Below are positions 16,852-25,803 of a DNA stretch of 64,000 nt, piece after piece. Source of the DNA: Streptomyces qinzhouensis (lineage in GTDB: Bacteria; Actinomycetota; Actinomycetes; Streptomycetales; Streptomycetaceae). A program made the position numbers and the translations under genes. The stretch is taken from positions 558,001 to 622,000 of the forward strand of contig NZ_CP042266.1 of assembly GCF_007856155.1 (NCBI RefSeq), written 5' to 3'. The notes under the pieces were generated by a model. It searched no databases and was not told where the DNA came from. It saw only the letters and a list, made by a program, of their open reading frames with translations. The number at the start of each line of letters is the position of its first letter. Within the stretch, counting starts at the first letter, position 1.

Positions 16852-17127
16852 ATGTCTGTTCGCAAGGTGTTCGCCGGCATGGCCGTCGCGGCGGCCGTGG
16901 CCGGTGCCGGACTCATGACCGCTCCGGTGGCCCAGGCCGCCCCCCAGGGCGTATCGGCGGAATCGTCCGTCGGCGCGAAGAACTGGCACCACCGAGGCGA
17001 CTACGCGACCTGGGGCGAGTGCGCCCAGGCCGCCCAGTGGTGGCTCATGTGGGGCGGCGCGTCCTACTTCGACTGCTCCTTGAACCCCACTACCCTCCGC
17101 TACGACCTGCTCGTCTGGCGCCCCTGA
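16852..17127 (+). CDS. small secreted protein with two cysteines
   Basis: A 91-residue protein with a clear Sec signal (SVRKVFAGMAVAAAVAGAGLMTA then AQA|AP) and a mature part of about 62 residues rich in Trp, with one Cys in GECAQAA and one in YFDCSL that could form a disulfide. GGGAGG lies 9 bases before ATG 16852; this start places the signal at the N-terminus, so the longer frame from 16744 is rejected. No family was recognised. Candidates include a small bacteriocin- or inhibitor-like exported peptide, but nothing in the sequence proves it. Confidence 0.75.
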   Translation: MSVRKVFAGMAVAAAVAGAGLMTAPVAQAAPQGVSAESSVGAKNWHHRGDYATWGECAQAAQWWLMWGGASYFDCSLNPTTLRYDLLVWRP

Positions 17128-17164
17128 CACTCCGACAGCACCACCAGCCCCACAACAGTACGAA

Positions 17165-17195
17165 GCGCCCGCGGCCGGTCTCCGGCCGCGGGCGC
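17165..17195 (+). terminator. perfect 14-bp hairpin after secreted peptide gene
   Basis: GCGCCCGCGGCCGG pairs perfectly with CCGGCCGCGGGCGC around a TCT loop, 38 bases after the stop. It sits between convergent genes and can serve both. Confidence 0.65.
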
Positions 17196-17318
17196 CCGCG
17201 GCTCGCGCCTCGGAACCACCCCGGCCGCCCGGCTGCCGGCCGCGATGACCGGCACCGGGGGGACACGGACCCTGCCCTGGGCCGGGATCCGCACTTCGAC
17301 AGGCACCAGGGGGCGGTC

Positions 17319-18266
17319 TCAGCCGTATCGCTCGACGAGCGCGTTGCCGATCGAGGCCAGGCGGTCTCGCACACCTGGGGGACCGGTCACCTCGAGCCAT
17401 TCGACCAGCCCGGCAAGCTCGCCGGCGAGCAGGTACTCGTTGTGGCCGCGGATCACGATCTCGACGCGGCCGTCGGTCGTGGAACCTCCCACTTCGAGCC
17501 GGCGGCCGAGCGCCATCCGGAGCACGTCTATCCCGTGGGGCACGCATACCGCCTGGATCTCGAGGGGGGTTCGCTTGCGGTCTATCTCGTCGGCGATCTC
17601 GCGCCAGCTTTCGGCGAGGTCGAAGTCCTCGGGTCGGTGCACGGGATCGCCGGTCGGGTCGGCGGCCGATACCCGGTCGATCCGGAAGGTCCGCCGGCCG
17701 GCCTCGGTGTTGGAGACGAGGTACCACCAGGGACCTTTGGCGACGATGCCCAGTGGGTGGACGGTTCTCTCGGTTTCGGCACTTTCGCGGTCGACGTAGC
17801 GGAGCCGCACCTGGACGCCGCGGATCACCGCGTCCTGGAGTTCGTCGAGGAAGCGAGGCGGGCGGTGCTCGACCCGGCTCGTTCCCCATCGTTCCGGGTC
17901 CATGACCAGCGACGAGGCTGCCGCCTCGGCCTGCACCCGGAAGGGCTCCGGCAGGGCCTGGACGAGCTTGCGCAGGGCTGCCTTCACGGCCGGCGTCGCG
18001 GCCGAGGCCGGGCCGGCGACCAGGAACAGGGCGCGGGCCTCACTCATGGTCAATCCGGACAGATCGGTACGGGCGCCGCCCACGAGGCGCCAGCCGCCGC
18101 CTCGGCCCTGGATGGAGTACACGGGCACCCCGGCCATGGCCAGGGCGTCGAGGTCGCGGCGGGCGGTGCGCTCGGAGATCTCCAGCTCTTGGGCGACCTC
18201 CGCTGCCGTCACCTGCTCGCGCCGTTGCAGCAGGAGGAGGATGGCCACCAGCCGGTCGGTTCGCAT
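17319..18266 (-). CDS. YafY-type WYL-domain transcriptional regulator
   Basis: About 315 residues. An HTH_11/DeoR-like domain (TDRLVAILLLLQRREQVTAAEVAQELEISERTARRDLDAL, residues 3-42 approx.) is followed by a WYL domain (PWWYLVSNTEAGRRTFRIDRVSAADPTG). WYL domains sense ligands, often nucleic-acid-type or small molecules. ATG 18266 (MRTDRL) is chosen because the upstream in-frame ATG (18296) lies within a perfect inverted repeat that looks like an operator. It is divergent from an alpha/beta hydrolase, its likely target. Confidence 0.88.
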   Translation of the reverse strand: MRTDRLVAILLLLQRREQVTAAEVAQELEISERTARRDLDALAMAGVPVYSIQGRGGGWRLVGGARTDLSGLTMSEARALFLVAGPASAATPAVKAALRKLVQALPEPFRVQAEAAASSLVMDPERWGTSRVEHRPPRFLDELQDAVIRGVQVRLRYVDRESAETERTVHPLGIVAKGPWWYLVSNTEAGRRTFRIDRVSAADPTGDPVHRPEDFDLAESWREIADEIDRKRTPLEIQAVCVPHGIDVLRMALGRRLEVGGSTTDGRVEIVIRGHNEYLLAGELAGLVEWLEVTGPPGVRDRLASIGNALVERYG

Positions 18267-18285
18267 ATCGGCAACACTTCCCTGT

Positions 18286-18310
18286 AAACCGGTCATAGGG
18301 TGACCGGTTT
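18286..18310. promoter_or_regulatory. perfect 10-bp inverted repeat operator candidate
   Basis: AAACCGGTCA and TGACCGGTTT are exact inverse complements separated by TAGGG. The site lies 20 bases upstream of the WYL regulator start and about 145 bases upstream of the divergent hydrolase, where an autoregulatory operator is expected. Confidence 0.7.
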
Positions 18311-18455
18311 CGGTCGGCAAGATGACGACATGACCTCACCGAAGGGTCTCACCACCCGCGACCGTATCGATCCTCGGCCTATCAGGGGCGCGCCGACGCC
18401 GCCTTCGGGAACCGTCTTCGCCTGATCACCCTGAAAAGACAGAGAGGAAATACAA

Positions 18456-19400
18456 ATGATCAATCCAACCGATTTCCCCGAGCCCACCCTCATTGCGGTC
18501 AACGGCGTGGAGCTCGAAGTCTTCGAAGCGGGCCGCCGGAATGGAGGGAAGCCCATTGTGCTCTGTCACGGCTGGCCGGAGCATGCCTTTTCCTGGCGCC
18601 ATCAGGTGCCAGCCCTCGCCGCAGCGGGCTACCATGTCATCGTCCCGAACCAGCGGGGTTACGGAAATTCCTCCCGTCCGACCGAAGTGACGGACTACGA
18701 CATTGAACATCTGTCGGGTGATCTCGTCGCGCTTCTCGATCACTACGGATACGAGGACGCCACCTTTGTCGGTCACGATTGGGGGGCGTTTGTCGTTTGG
18801 GGACTGGCCCTGCTGCATCCGGACCGTGTAAACAAGGTCATCAATCTGAGCCTGCCTTACATGGAGCGCGGAGAAAAGCCCTGGATCGAGTTCATGGAAG
18901 ATGTGCTGGGCGACGACTTCTATTTTGTCCACTTCAATCGGCAACCAGGCGTCGCGGACGCCGTTTTCGAAGAGAACACCTTCCAGTTCCTTCGCAACAT
19001 GTTCCGGAAGAACGAGCCCCCCAGGGAGCCTCAGCCGGGTATGGCACTGATCGAACTCGCCAGAGCGGAAACGCCGCTCGGTGATCCCGTCATGAGCGAC
19101 AGCGAACTGGCCGTTTTCGTCTCCGCCTTCGAATCGGCAGGGTTCACGGGAAGCGTGAACTGGTACAGGAACCTCGACCGCAACTGGCACTTGCTGGCGG
19201 ATGTGGACCCGATCATCCAGCAGCCCACGCTCATGATCTACGGCGACCGGGATACGATCCAGAGGTCCGGGAAACTGGCGGAATTCGTGCCCCATGTGGA
19301 AGTGGTCAGTCTGGATTGCGGTCATTGGATCCAGCAGGAAAAGCCGGAAGAGACAAACCAACTGATTTGCAAGTGGCTTGAACAGCAGGATGCCACCTAG
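18456..19400 (+). CDS. alpha/beta hydrolase, epoxide hydrolase-like
   Basis: The 314-residue protein has the oxyanion motif HGWPEHAFSWRHQ, nucleophile Asp in VGHDWGAFVVWGLA, cap-domain tyrosines, and the catalytic His in DCGHWIQQEKPEETN; Asp in YGDRDTIQ is the likely charge relay. An Asp nucleophile in GHDWG fits epoxide hydrolases or haloalkane dehalogenases. Base composition is lower than neighbours: 32 of 60 bases at 18841-18900 are G or C, and codons such as AAT, TTT and GAA are frequent, suggesting recent acquisition. GAGAGGAAA precedes the ATG. It is divergent from a WYL regulator. Confidence 0.9.
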   Translation: MINPTDFPEPTLIAVNGVELEVFEAGRRNGGKPIVLCHGWPEHAFSWRHQVPALAAAGYHVIVPNQRGYGNSSRPTEVTDYDIEHLSGDLVALLDHYGYEDATFVGHDWGAFVVWGLALLHPDRVNKVINLSLPYMERGEKPWIEFMEDVLGDDFYFVHFNRQPGVADAVFEENTFQFLRNMFRKNEPPREPQPGMALIELARAETPLGDPVMSDSELAVFVSAFESAGFTGSVNWYRNLDRNWHLLADVDPIIQQPTLMIYGDRDTIQRSGKLAEFVPHVEVVSLDCGHWIQQEKPEETNQLICKWLEQQDAT

Positions 19401-19509
19401 GTCCGCAGTTCCGTAGGTGGACGCCGACCGGCTCGATCTCGCGGTCGGCGGCGTCCACCACAGCCACGGCGGCCACTGCGTCGTACCCGCGGCCCGAAGT
19501 GCCCGCGGG

Positions 19510-20436
19510 TCAGGGCACGGTGATGACGATCTTGCCGCGCGCATGGCCGGTGGCGCTGACTTCATGAGCCGTGGCGGCCTCCTTCAGCGGGAACACGGCG
19601 TGCAGCGGGACGGTGAGGCGGCCTTGGTCGGCGAGGTCGGCCGCCGACGGAAGTCCTGCCCAGCCCGGCGACGCTCCGGCTTCGGAGCGGGAGAACCGCA
19701 CTCCGTGCCGGTCGGCGTCGAAGTCCGCGATGGTCACCACGCGGTGCGGGTCACCGACGATGGCCACCAGTTCGGCGAGAGAGCCCTTACCAGCCGCGTC
19801 CAGAGCCACATCGACACCGAGGGGAGCCAGTGGGGCAAGGCGATCGGCCAGCCCCGCCCCGTAGGTGACCGGTACCACGCCGAGCTGTTCGAGGAAGCCG
19901 TGGTTGCCTTCGCTCGCGGTGCCGATCACGGTGAGGCCGCGGGCCTGGGCGAGTTGTGCGGCGATGGTGCCGACGCCTCCGGCGGCACCGTCGATCAACA
20001 GGGTCATGCCTTCGGCGGCTTCCAGCGCTTCCAGCACACGTGTGGCCGAGTCGATATTGCCCGCGGCGCCACCCGCTTCCTCGAAAGACCATGACCGAGG
20101 CTTGGACGCCCACGCCTCCAGTACGGCGTACTCGGCCGCGGCGCCTCCCTGGTCCAGGAAGGGGACGAGGCCGAAGACCGCGTCTCCCACGGCGGTGCCG
20201 GTCACCCCCTCTCCCACCTCGTCGACGATTCCCGCGGCATCCATGCCGGGGATGTGGGGGAAGTCCACGGTGGCGATGGACCGCAGCATCCCTGAGCGCA
20301 GATACCAGTCGGCAGGGGTGACTCCGGTGGCACGCACCGCGATGCGGACCTGGCCGGGCCCGGCGTGCGGCTCTTCGGCCTCCTCTACGCGAAGGACCTC
20401 GGAACCGCCGTAGCGGTGGTATCGGACAGCGAACAC
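19510..20436 (-). CDS. MDR-superfamily NADP-dependent oxidoreductase (quinone reductase-like)
   Basis: A 308-residue medium-chain dehydrogenase/reductase: FAVRYHRYGGSEVLRVEE at the N-terminus, then PHIPGMDAAGIVDEVGEGV, and the Rossmann motif LIDGAAGGVGTIAAQLA (AxxGGVG). It lacks the catalytic and structural zinc ligands of alcohol dehydrogenases, so quinone- or enone-reductase chemistry is likely. GTG 20436 follows GGAGG by 6 bases, which decides the start; the longer frame is noise. It is divergent from a TetR regulator. Confidence 0.9.
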   Translation of the reverse strand: MFAVRYHRYGGSEVLRVEEAEEPHAGPGQVRIAVRATGVTPADWYLRSGMLRSIATVDFPHIPGMDAAGIVDEVGEGVTGTAVGDAVFGLVPFLDQGGAAAEYAVLEAWASKPRSWSFEEAGGAAGNIDSATRVLEALEAAEGMTLLIDGAAGGVGTIAAQLAQARGLTVIGTASEGNHGFLEQLGVVPVTYGAGLADRLAPLAPLGVDVALDAAGKGSLAELVAIVGDPHRVVTIADFDADRHGVRFSRSEAGASPGWAGLPSAADLADQGRLTVPLHAVFPLKEAATAHEVSATGHARGKIVITVP

Positions 20437-20588
20437 GGAAGACCTCCGTAGGCAGGGCATGTCGTTCAGCAGGAGGACTCGCAGCCGCTCACCTCCGCGG
20501 CGGAGAGCCGGCCGCGGGACACCGCGGCACCGGATCACGCTAACCCGCTAAACGGTCGACCCCTTCCACTTGTGATTAAGTGGGAGAC

Positions 20589-21260
20589 ATGCCTGCCCAA
20601 CTGCCTCGGAACCCGCCCCCCTCCGCCGCCGGCCCGGGGCAGCGAGCCGACGCCCGGCACAATCGCGCCCGGCTTCTCCGGGCCGCTCGCGAGGCGTACG
20701 CCCTCGACGGCACCGATGTACCTTCCAGCGCGATCGCCCGCAGGGCGGGCGTGGGTGCCGCCACCCTCTACCGGCATTTCCCGACCCGCGGCTCGCTGAT
20801 CGCCGCCGCGTTCTCCGAACAGCTCGGCCAGTGTGTGGCAGCCCTCGACGAGGCCCTTCAGGACGAGGATCCCTGGCGCGGACTTCGCCATGTCCTCACC
20901 AAGGTGTGCACGATGCAGGCCCAGGACCGCGGGTTCAGCGCCGCGTTCCTCTCCCAGTTTCCCGACGCGCCCGACGTCCATCGTGAGCGTGCCCGCGCCG
21001 AGGCGGGCCTCGCCCGGCTGGTACAGCGTGCGAAGGACAGCGGACAGTTGCGCAAGGACTTCGACCCCAGCGACGTCACCCTCCTGCTTTTGGCCAACAA
21101 CGGCGTCGTGCGGGAGTCCCCGGCGGCCTCCCTGGCCGCATCCCGCCGCCTGCTCGCCTACTTCCTCCAGTCCTGCCTTCCGACGGACGGCGCGCCCCTG
21201 CCCCGGCCCGCGCCACTCCGCCTTGACGACCTCTACAAGCCACCGCGTCGAACCGGGTGA
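20589..21260 (+). CDS. TetR-family transcriptional regulator
   Basis: About 223 residues. The N-terminal HTH reads LRAAREAYALDGTDVPSSAIARRAGVGAATLYRHFPTRGSLI, a strong TetR signature, followed by a helical ligand domain ending LLAYFLQSCLP (SBD-like C-terminus). An alternative GTG start exists at 20580; neither has an ideal ribosome site. It faces away from the oxidoreductase gene across about 150 bases, the classical TetR/target arrangement, so it probably represses that gene. Confidence 0.9.
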   Translation: MPAQLPRNPPPSAAGPGQRADARHNRARLLRAAREAYALDGTDVPSSAIARRAGVGAATLYRHFPTRGSLIAAAFSEQLGQCVAALDEALQDEDPWRGLRHVLTKVCTMQAQDRGFSAAFLSQFPDAPDVHRERARAEAGLARLVQRAKDSGQLRKDFDPSDVTLLLLANNGVVRESPAASLAASRRLLAYFLQSCLPTDGAPLPRPAPLRLDDLYKPPRRTG

Positions 21261-21309
21261 CCGTCCGGGCGTCCGTGGATATTCCTCGGACCCCACCAGC
21301 GCACTGCCG

Positions 21310-22614
21310 TCATGTCCCCGGACCGGCCCCCGGGCGGGCGGCGGGCCGGGGCGGGGTGAAGGATTCCAGGTCTCCGCGGGTCAGTCCGGTGAGCCGGGCG
21401 ACCTCCGCCGGGTCGAGGGCGCCGCAGTCGAGACCGCGGAGGAGATAGCCGCTCAGGGACTTGGCCGTGGCGGGCTCGTCCATCACATCGCCACCGGTCC
21501 GGTTCACGTACGCGGCCAGCCGGGCGGCGGCCTTGTCCAAACCCTCCCGGTAGAAGGCGAACACGGCGGCGTAGCGGGTGGGCAGATGCCCGGGGTGCAT
21601 GTCCCAGCCCTGGTAGTAGGCACGGGCCAGGGCGCGGCGGGTGAGGCCGTAGTGCAGCCGCCAGGCCTCGTGGACCTGTGCGGCCGGGCCGACGGGAAGC
21701 ACGTTGGTGGAGCCGTCCGACACTCGTACGCCGGTCCCCGCGGCGGCCACCTGCATCACGGCTTTGGCGTGGTCGGCGGCCGGATGGTCGCTCGACTGGT
21801 AGGCCGCGCTGACGCCGAGGGAGGCGCTGTAGTCGAAGGTGCCGTAGTGCAGGCCGGTGGCCCGGCCCCCGGCGGCTTCGATCATCCGGGCGACGGTCGC
21901 CGTGCCGTCGGCGGCGAGGATCGCCTGGCTGGTCTCTATCTGGATCTCGAAGCCGATCCGGCCCGTGTGGAGCCCGTGGGCCTCCTCGAACAGGGTGAGC
22001 AACCGGGCCATGGCGGCGACCTGTTCGGCGTAGGTCACTTTGGGGAGGGTGAGCAGCAGGCCGTCGGGCAGCCCGCCGCGTTCGACGAGCCCGGTGAGGA
22101 AGACATCGAGGGTTCGGATGCCCCGGTCGCGCACGGCGGCTTCCATGCACTTCATCCGGATGCCGGTGTACGGAGGGGCGGTGCCGTTCCGGTACGCGTC
22201 GGAGACCAGCCGCGCGGCAAGAGCGGCGTGCCCGTCCTCCTCGGCGTCCGTACGACCGCCGTAGCCGTCTTCGAAGTCGATGCGCAGGTCCTCGACCGGC
22301 TCCCGCTCCAGCTTGGCCCGCACCCGCTCGTACACCGGCCCGGCGAGTGCCTCCGGCAGGCCGAGTACGGCGGCGAAGGAGACCGCGTCGGGGGCATGGT
22401 CGTCGAGGGCGGCGAGGGCCGCGTCGCCCCAGGCGCGGACGGTGCCCGCGGTGAAGGATTCGGCGGGCACGTAGACGGTGTGCACGGGCCGGCGGGTGCC
22501 GGGGTCGCCGGGGTAGCGGCGGGCGAGTTCGGCGTCCACCGGCGCGAGAAGGGCGCCGACCGCCGCACCGGCCGCCGCGTCGAGGGTGGTTGGCAACCGC
22601 TTCTGCTGACCCAT
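21310..22614 (-). CDS. DUF6986 aldolase/citrate-lyase-like protein
   Basis: The 434-residue protein resembles HpcH/HpaI-citrate lyase beta barrels: LRIDFEDGYGGRTDAEEDGHA (acidic metal-binding strand), LTLPKVTYAEQVAAMARL, GFEIQIETSQAIL and TGLHYGTFDYSASLGVSAAYQ. This family (DUF6986) is found in actinobacteria; its reaction is not established, but a C-C lyase or malate-synthase-like reaction is likely. It is monocistronic, with a palindromic element 19-33 bases upstream of the ATG. It faces away from etfA. Confidence 0.85.
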   Translation of the reverse strand: MGQQKRLPTTLDAAAGAAVGALLAPVDAELARRYPGDPGTRRPVHTVYVPAESFTAGTVRAWGDAALAALDDHAPDAVSFAAVLGLPEALAGPVYERVRAKLEREPVEDLRIDFEDGYGGRTDAEEDGHAALAARLVSDAYRNGTAPPYTGIRMKCMEAAVRDRGIRTLDVFLTGLVERGGLPDGLLLTLPKVTYAEQVAAMARLLTLFEEAHGLHTGRIGFEIQIETSQAILAADGTATVARMIEAAGGRATGLHYGTFDYSASLGVSAAYQSSDHPAADHAKAVMQVAAAGTGVRVSDGSTNVLPVGPAAQVHEAWRLHYGLTRRALARAYYQGWDMHPGHLPTRYAAVFAFYREGLDKAAARLAAYVNRTGGDVMDEPATAKSLSGYLLRGLDCGALDPAEVARLTGLTRGDLESFTPPRPAARPGAGPGT

Positions 22615-22632
22615 CGCTGCACGCCTCCCATT

Positions 22633-22647
22633 TTCCGCCGAACGGAA
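22633..22647. promoter_or_regulatory. TTCCG-N5-CGGAA inverted repeat
   Basis: TTCCG and CGGAA flank CCGAA just upstream of the DUF6986 gene. The spacing and sequence resemble operators of IclR-type regulators, but no regulator gene of that type is nearby, so any factor would act in trans. Confidence 0.45.
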
Positions 22648-22780
22648 TCAATAATCCGTATGGTGAAGCTAGTAGGCGGTCGTGATCTCCGTCAATGGTG
22701 GGGGCGGCGTACGGAAACGGCCGGAGCCGCGCGGTGGGATTCACCGCGCGGCTCCGGCCGCACCCGGCACACTCCGGGAA

Positions 22781-23743
22781 TCAGCCCTTGCGGGCGGCCA
22801 CTTCCTCGGTGAGCTGGGGGACGACGGTGTGGAGGTCGCCGACGATGCCGTAGTCCGCGAGGTCGAAGATCGGGGCCTCGGCGTCCTTGTTGATCGCCAC
22901 GATCGTCTTCGACGTCTGCATCCCCGCCCGGTGCTGGATCGCACCCGAGATACCCGACGCGATATACAACTGCGGCGACACACTCTTACCCGTCTGACCC
23001 ACCTGATGCGCGTGCGGATACCAGCCCGCGTCCACCGCCGCCCGCGAAGCACCCACCGCCGCGCCCAGCGCGTCCGCCAACGCCTCGATCAGCGCGAAGT
23101 TCTCACCCGAGCCGAGACCCCGGCCACCGGAGACCACGATCGCCGCCTCCGTCAGCTCCGGACGCCCCGTCGACTCCCGCGCCGAGCGGGATACCACCCG
23201 CGTACCGCGCGCGGCCGGGGAGAACTCCACCGCCAGCTCCTCCACCGCACCCGCCGCGGCCGCCGGCTCCACCGGCGCGCTGTTCGGCTTCACCGTGATC
23301 ACCGGAATCCCCCGGGTGACCCGGGAGCGGGTGGTGTACGAGGCGGCGAACGCCGACTGCACCGCCACCGGACCCTCGCCCCCGGCCTCCACATCCACCG
23401 CGTCGGTGACAACACCCGACTCCAGGCGCAGCGCCAGCCGGGCCGCGATCTCCTTGTTCTCGCCCGAGGAGACGGTGAGGACCGCGACCGGGTCGACCAG
23501 CTTCACGGCCTGGTGGAGGGCGTCGACCTTCGGGACGACGAGGAAGTCGGCGTACTCCCCGGCCTCGGACACCAGGATCCGGGAGGCCCCGTGCCCGGCC
23601 AGGACCTCCACGGTCCGCCCGGCGCCCGCGCCGAGGGCGACCGCGACCGGCGTACCCAGCCGCCGCGCCACCGTCAGCAGCTCCAGCGTCGGCTTACGAA
23701 CCGACCCCTCCACATGATCGACAACAACCAGAACATCAGCCAT
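22781..23743 (-). CDS. etfA: electron transfer flavoprotein alpha subunit
   Basis: The 320-residue subunit begins [28 protein letters not shown] and has the C-terminal FAD-binding domain ending with [67 protein letters not shown] and [13 protein letters not shown]. All are strong ETF alpha hallmarks (SGISGAIQH binds FAD). ETF carries electrons from acyl-CoA and related dehydrogenases to the membrane quinone pool. It lies 50 bases downstream of etfB, so the two subunits share one transcript. Confidence 0.97.
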   Translation of the reverse strand: MADVLVVVDHVEGSVRKPTLELLTVARRLGTPVAVALGAGAGRTVEVLAGHGASRILVSEAGEYADFLVVPKVDALHQAVKLVDPVAVLTVSSGENKEIAARLALRLESGVVTDAVDVEAGGEGPVAVQSAFAASYTTRSRVTRGIPVITVKPNSAPVEPAAAAGAVEELAVEFSPAARGTRVVSRSARESTGRPELTEAAIVVSGGRGLGSGENFALIEALADALGAAVGASRAAVDAGWYPHAHQVGQTGKSVSPQLYIASGISGAIQHRAGMQTSKTIVAINKDAEAPIFDLADYGIVGDLHTVVPQLTEEVAARKG

Positions 23744-23792
23744 GACACACACTCCAGAAGAGATGAGGGGAAGGAAGGGAAAAGAGAGGGGG

Positions 23793-24581
23793 TCAGACGA
23801 ACTTCCGGGACGCCAGGAACTCGGCCACCCGCAGGCCGCCCTCGCCCTCGTCCTTCACCACCGTCCCCGCGCTGCGCGCCGGACGCTCGACCGCCGTGTC
23901 CACCTCCGTCCACGCACCCGCCGAGCCCACCAGCTCCGCGTCCAGGTCCAGCTCCTCCAGATCCCAGGACTCGACCTTCTTCTTCTTCGCCGCCATGATC
24001 CCCTTGAAGGAGGGGTAACGCGCCTCACCGGACTGGTCGGTCACCGACACCACCGCCGGCAGCGACGCCTCCAGCACCTCCGACGCCGTATCCCCGTCCC
24101 GCCGCCCCGACACCACACCACCCGTAACCGACACCTCCGACAACAGACTCACCTGCGGCACCCCCAGCCGCTCCGCCAGCAGCGCCGGAAGCACCCCCAT
24201 CACCCCGTCCGTCGACGCCATCCCGCACACCACCAGATCGAACCCGGCCCGCTCCACCGCCGAAGCCACCACCAGCGATGTGCCCATCACATCGGAACCG
24301 TGAAGGTCGTCGTCCTCGACATGGACGCCCTGGTCCGCACCCATCGACAGCGCCTTGCGCACCGCCTCCCGCGCATCCTCCGGACCCACCGTCAACACCG
24401 TCACCGACGCATCCCCACCGGCCGCCTCCGCGATCCGCAGCGCCTGCTCCACCGCGTACTCGTCCAGCTCCGACAACAGACCGTCCACACCCTCACGATC
24501 CACCGTCAGATCATCCGCGAACCCACGCTCACCACTCGCATCGGGCACGTACTTCACACAGACAACGATCCTCAAGCTCAC
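23793..24581 (-). CDS. etfB: electron transfer flavoprotein beta subunit
   Basis: A 262-residue subunit: IVVCVKYVPD at the N-terminus, LSELDEYAVEQALRIAE, VLTVGPEDAREAVRKALSMGADQGVHV (the AMP-binding loop region), and VSVTDQSGEARYPSFKGIMAAKKKKVE with the recognition loop. GTG 24581 is preferred over the upstream ATG because AGGAG lies 9 bases before it. It is first in etfBA; its promoter lies in the 408-base region shared with the acyltransferase gene. Confidence 0.97.
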   Translation of the reverse strand: MSLRIVVCVKYVPDASGERGFADDLTVDREGVDGLLSELDEYAVEQALRIAEAAGGDASVTVLTVGPEDAREAVRKALSMGADQGVHVEDDDLHGSDVMGTSLVVASAVERAGFDLVVCGMASTDGVMGVLPALLAERLGVPQVSLLSEVSVTGGVVSGRRDGDTASEVLEASLPAVVSVTDQSGEARYPSFKGIMAAKKKKVESWDLEELDLDAELVGSAGAWTEVDTAVERPARSAGTVVKDEGEGGLRVAEFLASRKFV

Positions 24582-24989
24582 GCCGGCTCTCCTACTTGCA
24601 GTGGCCATTTCCGTGGTGTCCCCGTGCGCGCCGTGCCGGGGGGTTCGTTCTGCCAGGCAGCATAAGTGCCCGGAGGCGGGGTTTCCGGTCCTCGGCGAAC
24701 GACGCTCCGGACCAGATATTACTCACCAGTACGCTCCCTACCCTACCCCTGAGCAAGCGCTTGGAACTGTGACCTTCCCTACGCTCGACGGCCCGCCGCA
24801 CGCCGGGAAACGCCCCCATGAGTCAATGGAGCGACCGCCCGGGCGTGACGAGAATCTCGCGGGGCGGACACGCCGGGACTGGCCAGACCGTCGCGTATGG
24901 GGCACGATCTGCCCAGTGCCGAAAACCTACGGCCGCGTAACTTTCACCGGGAGACCCCTCCCCGGGCACGACAGAAGGGTCTTCTCCGG
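24582..24989. promoter_or_regulatory. divergent control region between etfB and the acyltransferase
   Basis: Two symmetric elements lie in the middle of this 408-base gap: TACT-CACC-AGTA at 24720-24731, and the 10-base palindrome CAAGCGCTTG at 24754-24763. Such TetR-type elements often control fatty-acid genes, consistent with etfBA. No coding frame is convincing. Confidence 0.55.
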
Positions 24990-25712
24990 ATGGCTGAGCT
25001 CGTCTACCGGCCGATCGTCGGCGCCGCCTGCACCTTGTTCAAAGCCCTGGACCTGAAGATCGACACCCAGGGGGCGCAGAACATCCCGACCACGGGCGGC
25101 GCCGTACTGGTGAGCAATCACATCGGCTACCTGGACTTCATCTTCGCGGGCCTGGCCGCGCTCCCCCAGAAGCGGCTGGTGCGCTTCATGGCGAAGGAGT
25201 CGGTCTTCCGGCACCGGATCGGCGGCCCCCTGATGCGCGGGATGAAGCACATCCCGGTCGACCGGCAGAAGGGCGAGGACGCCTACAGCCACGCGCTCGA
25301 GGCGCTGCGCGCGGGTGAGATCGTCGGGGTGTTCCCCGAGGCCACGATCTCCCAGTCGTTCACGCTGAAGTCGTTCAAGTCGGGTGCCGCGCGACTCGCC
25401 CAGGAGGCCGGGGTTCCGCTGATCCCGGTGGCGCTGTGGGGGACGCAGCGGCTGTGGACCAAGGGGCGCCCGCGCAATCTGAAGCGCAGTCATATCCCCA
25501 TCACGATCCGGGTCGGTGAGCCGGTGGAGGCTCCCGCCGACCAGTACGCGGGGGCGATCACCCGGCGGCTGCGGGAGCGGGTGCAGGAGCTGCTCGAAGC
25601 AGCCCAGCGGGCCTATCCCGTACGCCCGAAGGACGCCACGGACACCTGGTGGGTGCCGTCCCATCTCGGGGGCACCGCGCCGACCCCGGCCGAGGTGCGC
25701 GAGGCGCGCTGA
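24990..25712 (+). CDS. lysophospholipid acyltransferase (PlsC-like)
   Basis: A 240-residue 1-acyl-glycerol-3-phosphate acyltransferase-like protein. The HX4D motif is SNHIGYLDFIF, the acyl-acceptor motif GVFPEATISQSF replaces the usual FPEGT with FPEAT, and IPVALWGTQRLW completes motif IV. It acts on phospholipid precursors at the membrane. ATG 24990 begins MAELVYRPIVGAA and excludes upstream shadow sequence. It is divergent from etfBA, and both relate to acyl metabolism. Confidence 0.9.
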   Translation: MAELVYRPIVGAACTLFKALDLKIDTQGAQNIPTTGGAVLVSNHIGYLDFIFAGLAALPQKRLVRFMAKESVFRHRIGGPLMRGMKHIPVDRQKGEDAYSHALEALRAGEIVGVFPEATISQSFTLKSFKSGAARLAQEAGVPLIPVALWGTQRLWTKGRPRNLKRSHIPITIRVGEPVEAPADQYAGAITRRLRERVQELLEAAQRAYPVRPKDATDTWWVPSHLGGTAPTPAEVREAR

Positions 25713-25748
25713 AAGAGGCGCCCCGCGCGAGGGCGTATACCTTTCGCG

Positions 25749-25799
25749 CGGCCGCGTGCCGGGACCGACGAGGAGAACTCCGGGCCCGGCACGCGGCCG
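25749..25799. terminator. 15-bp stem between convergent genes
   Basis: A 15-base arm at 25749-25763 (CGGCCGCGTGCCGGG) pairs perfectly with 25785-25799 across a 21-base loop. It separates the convergent acyltransferase and B3/4 genes and probably ends both. Confidence 0.65.
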
Positions 25800-25803
25800 G
25801 ACG

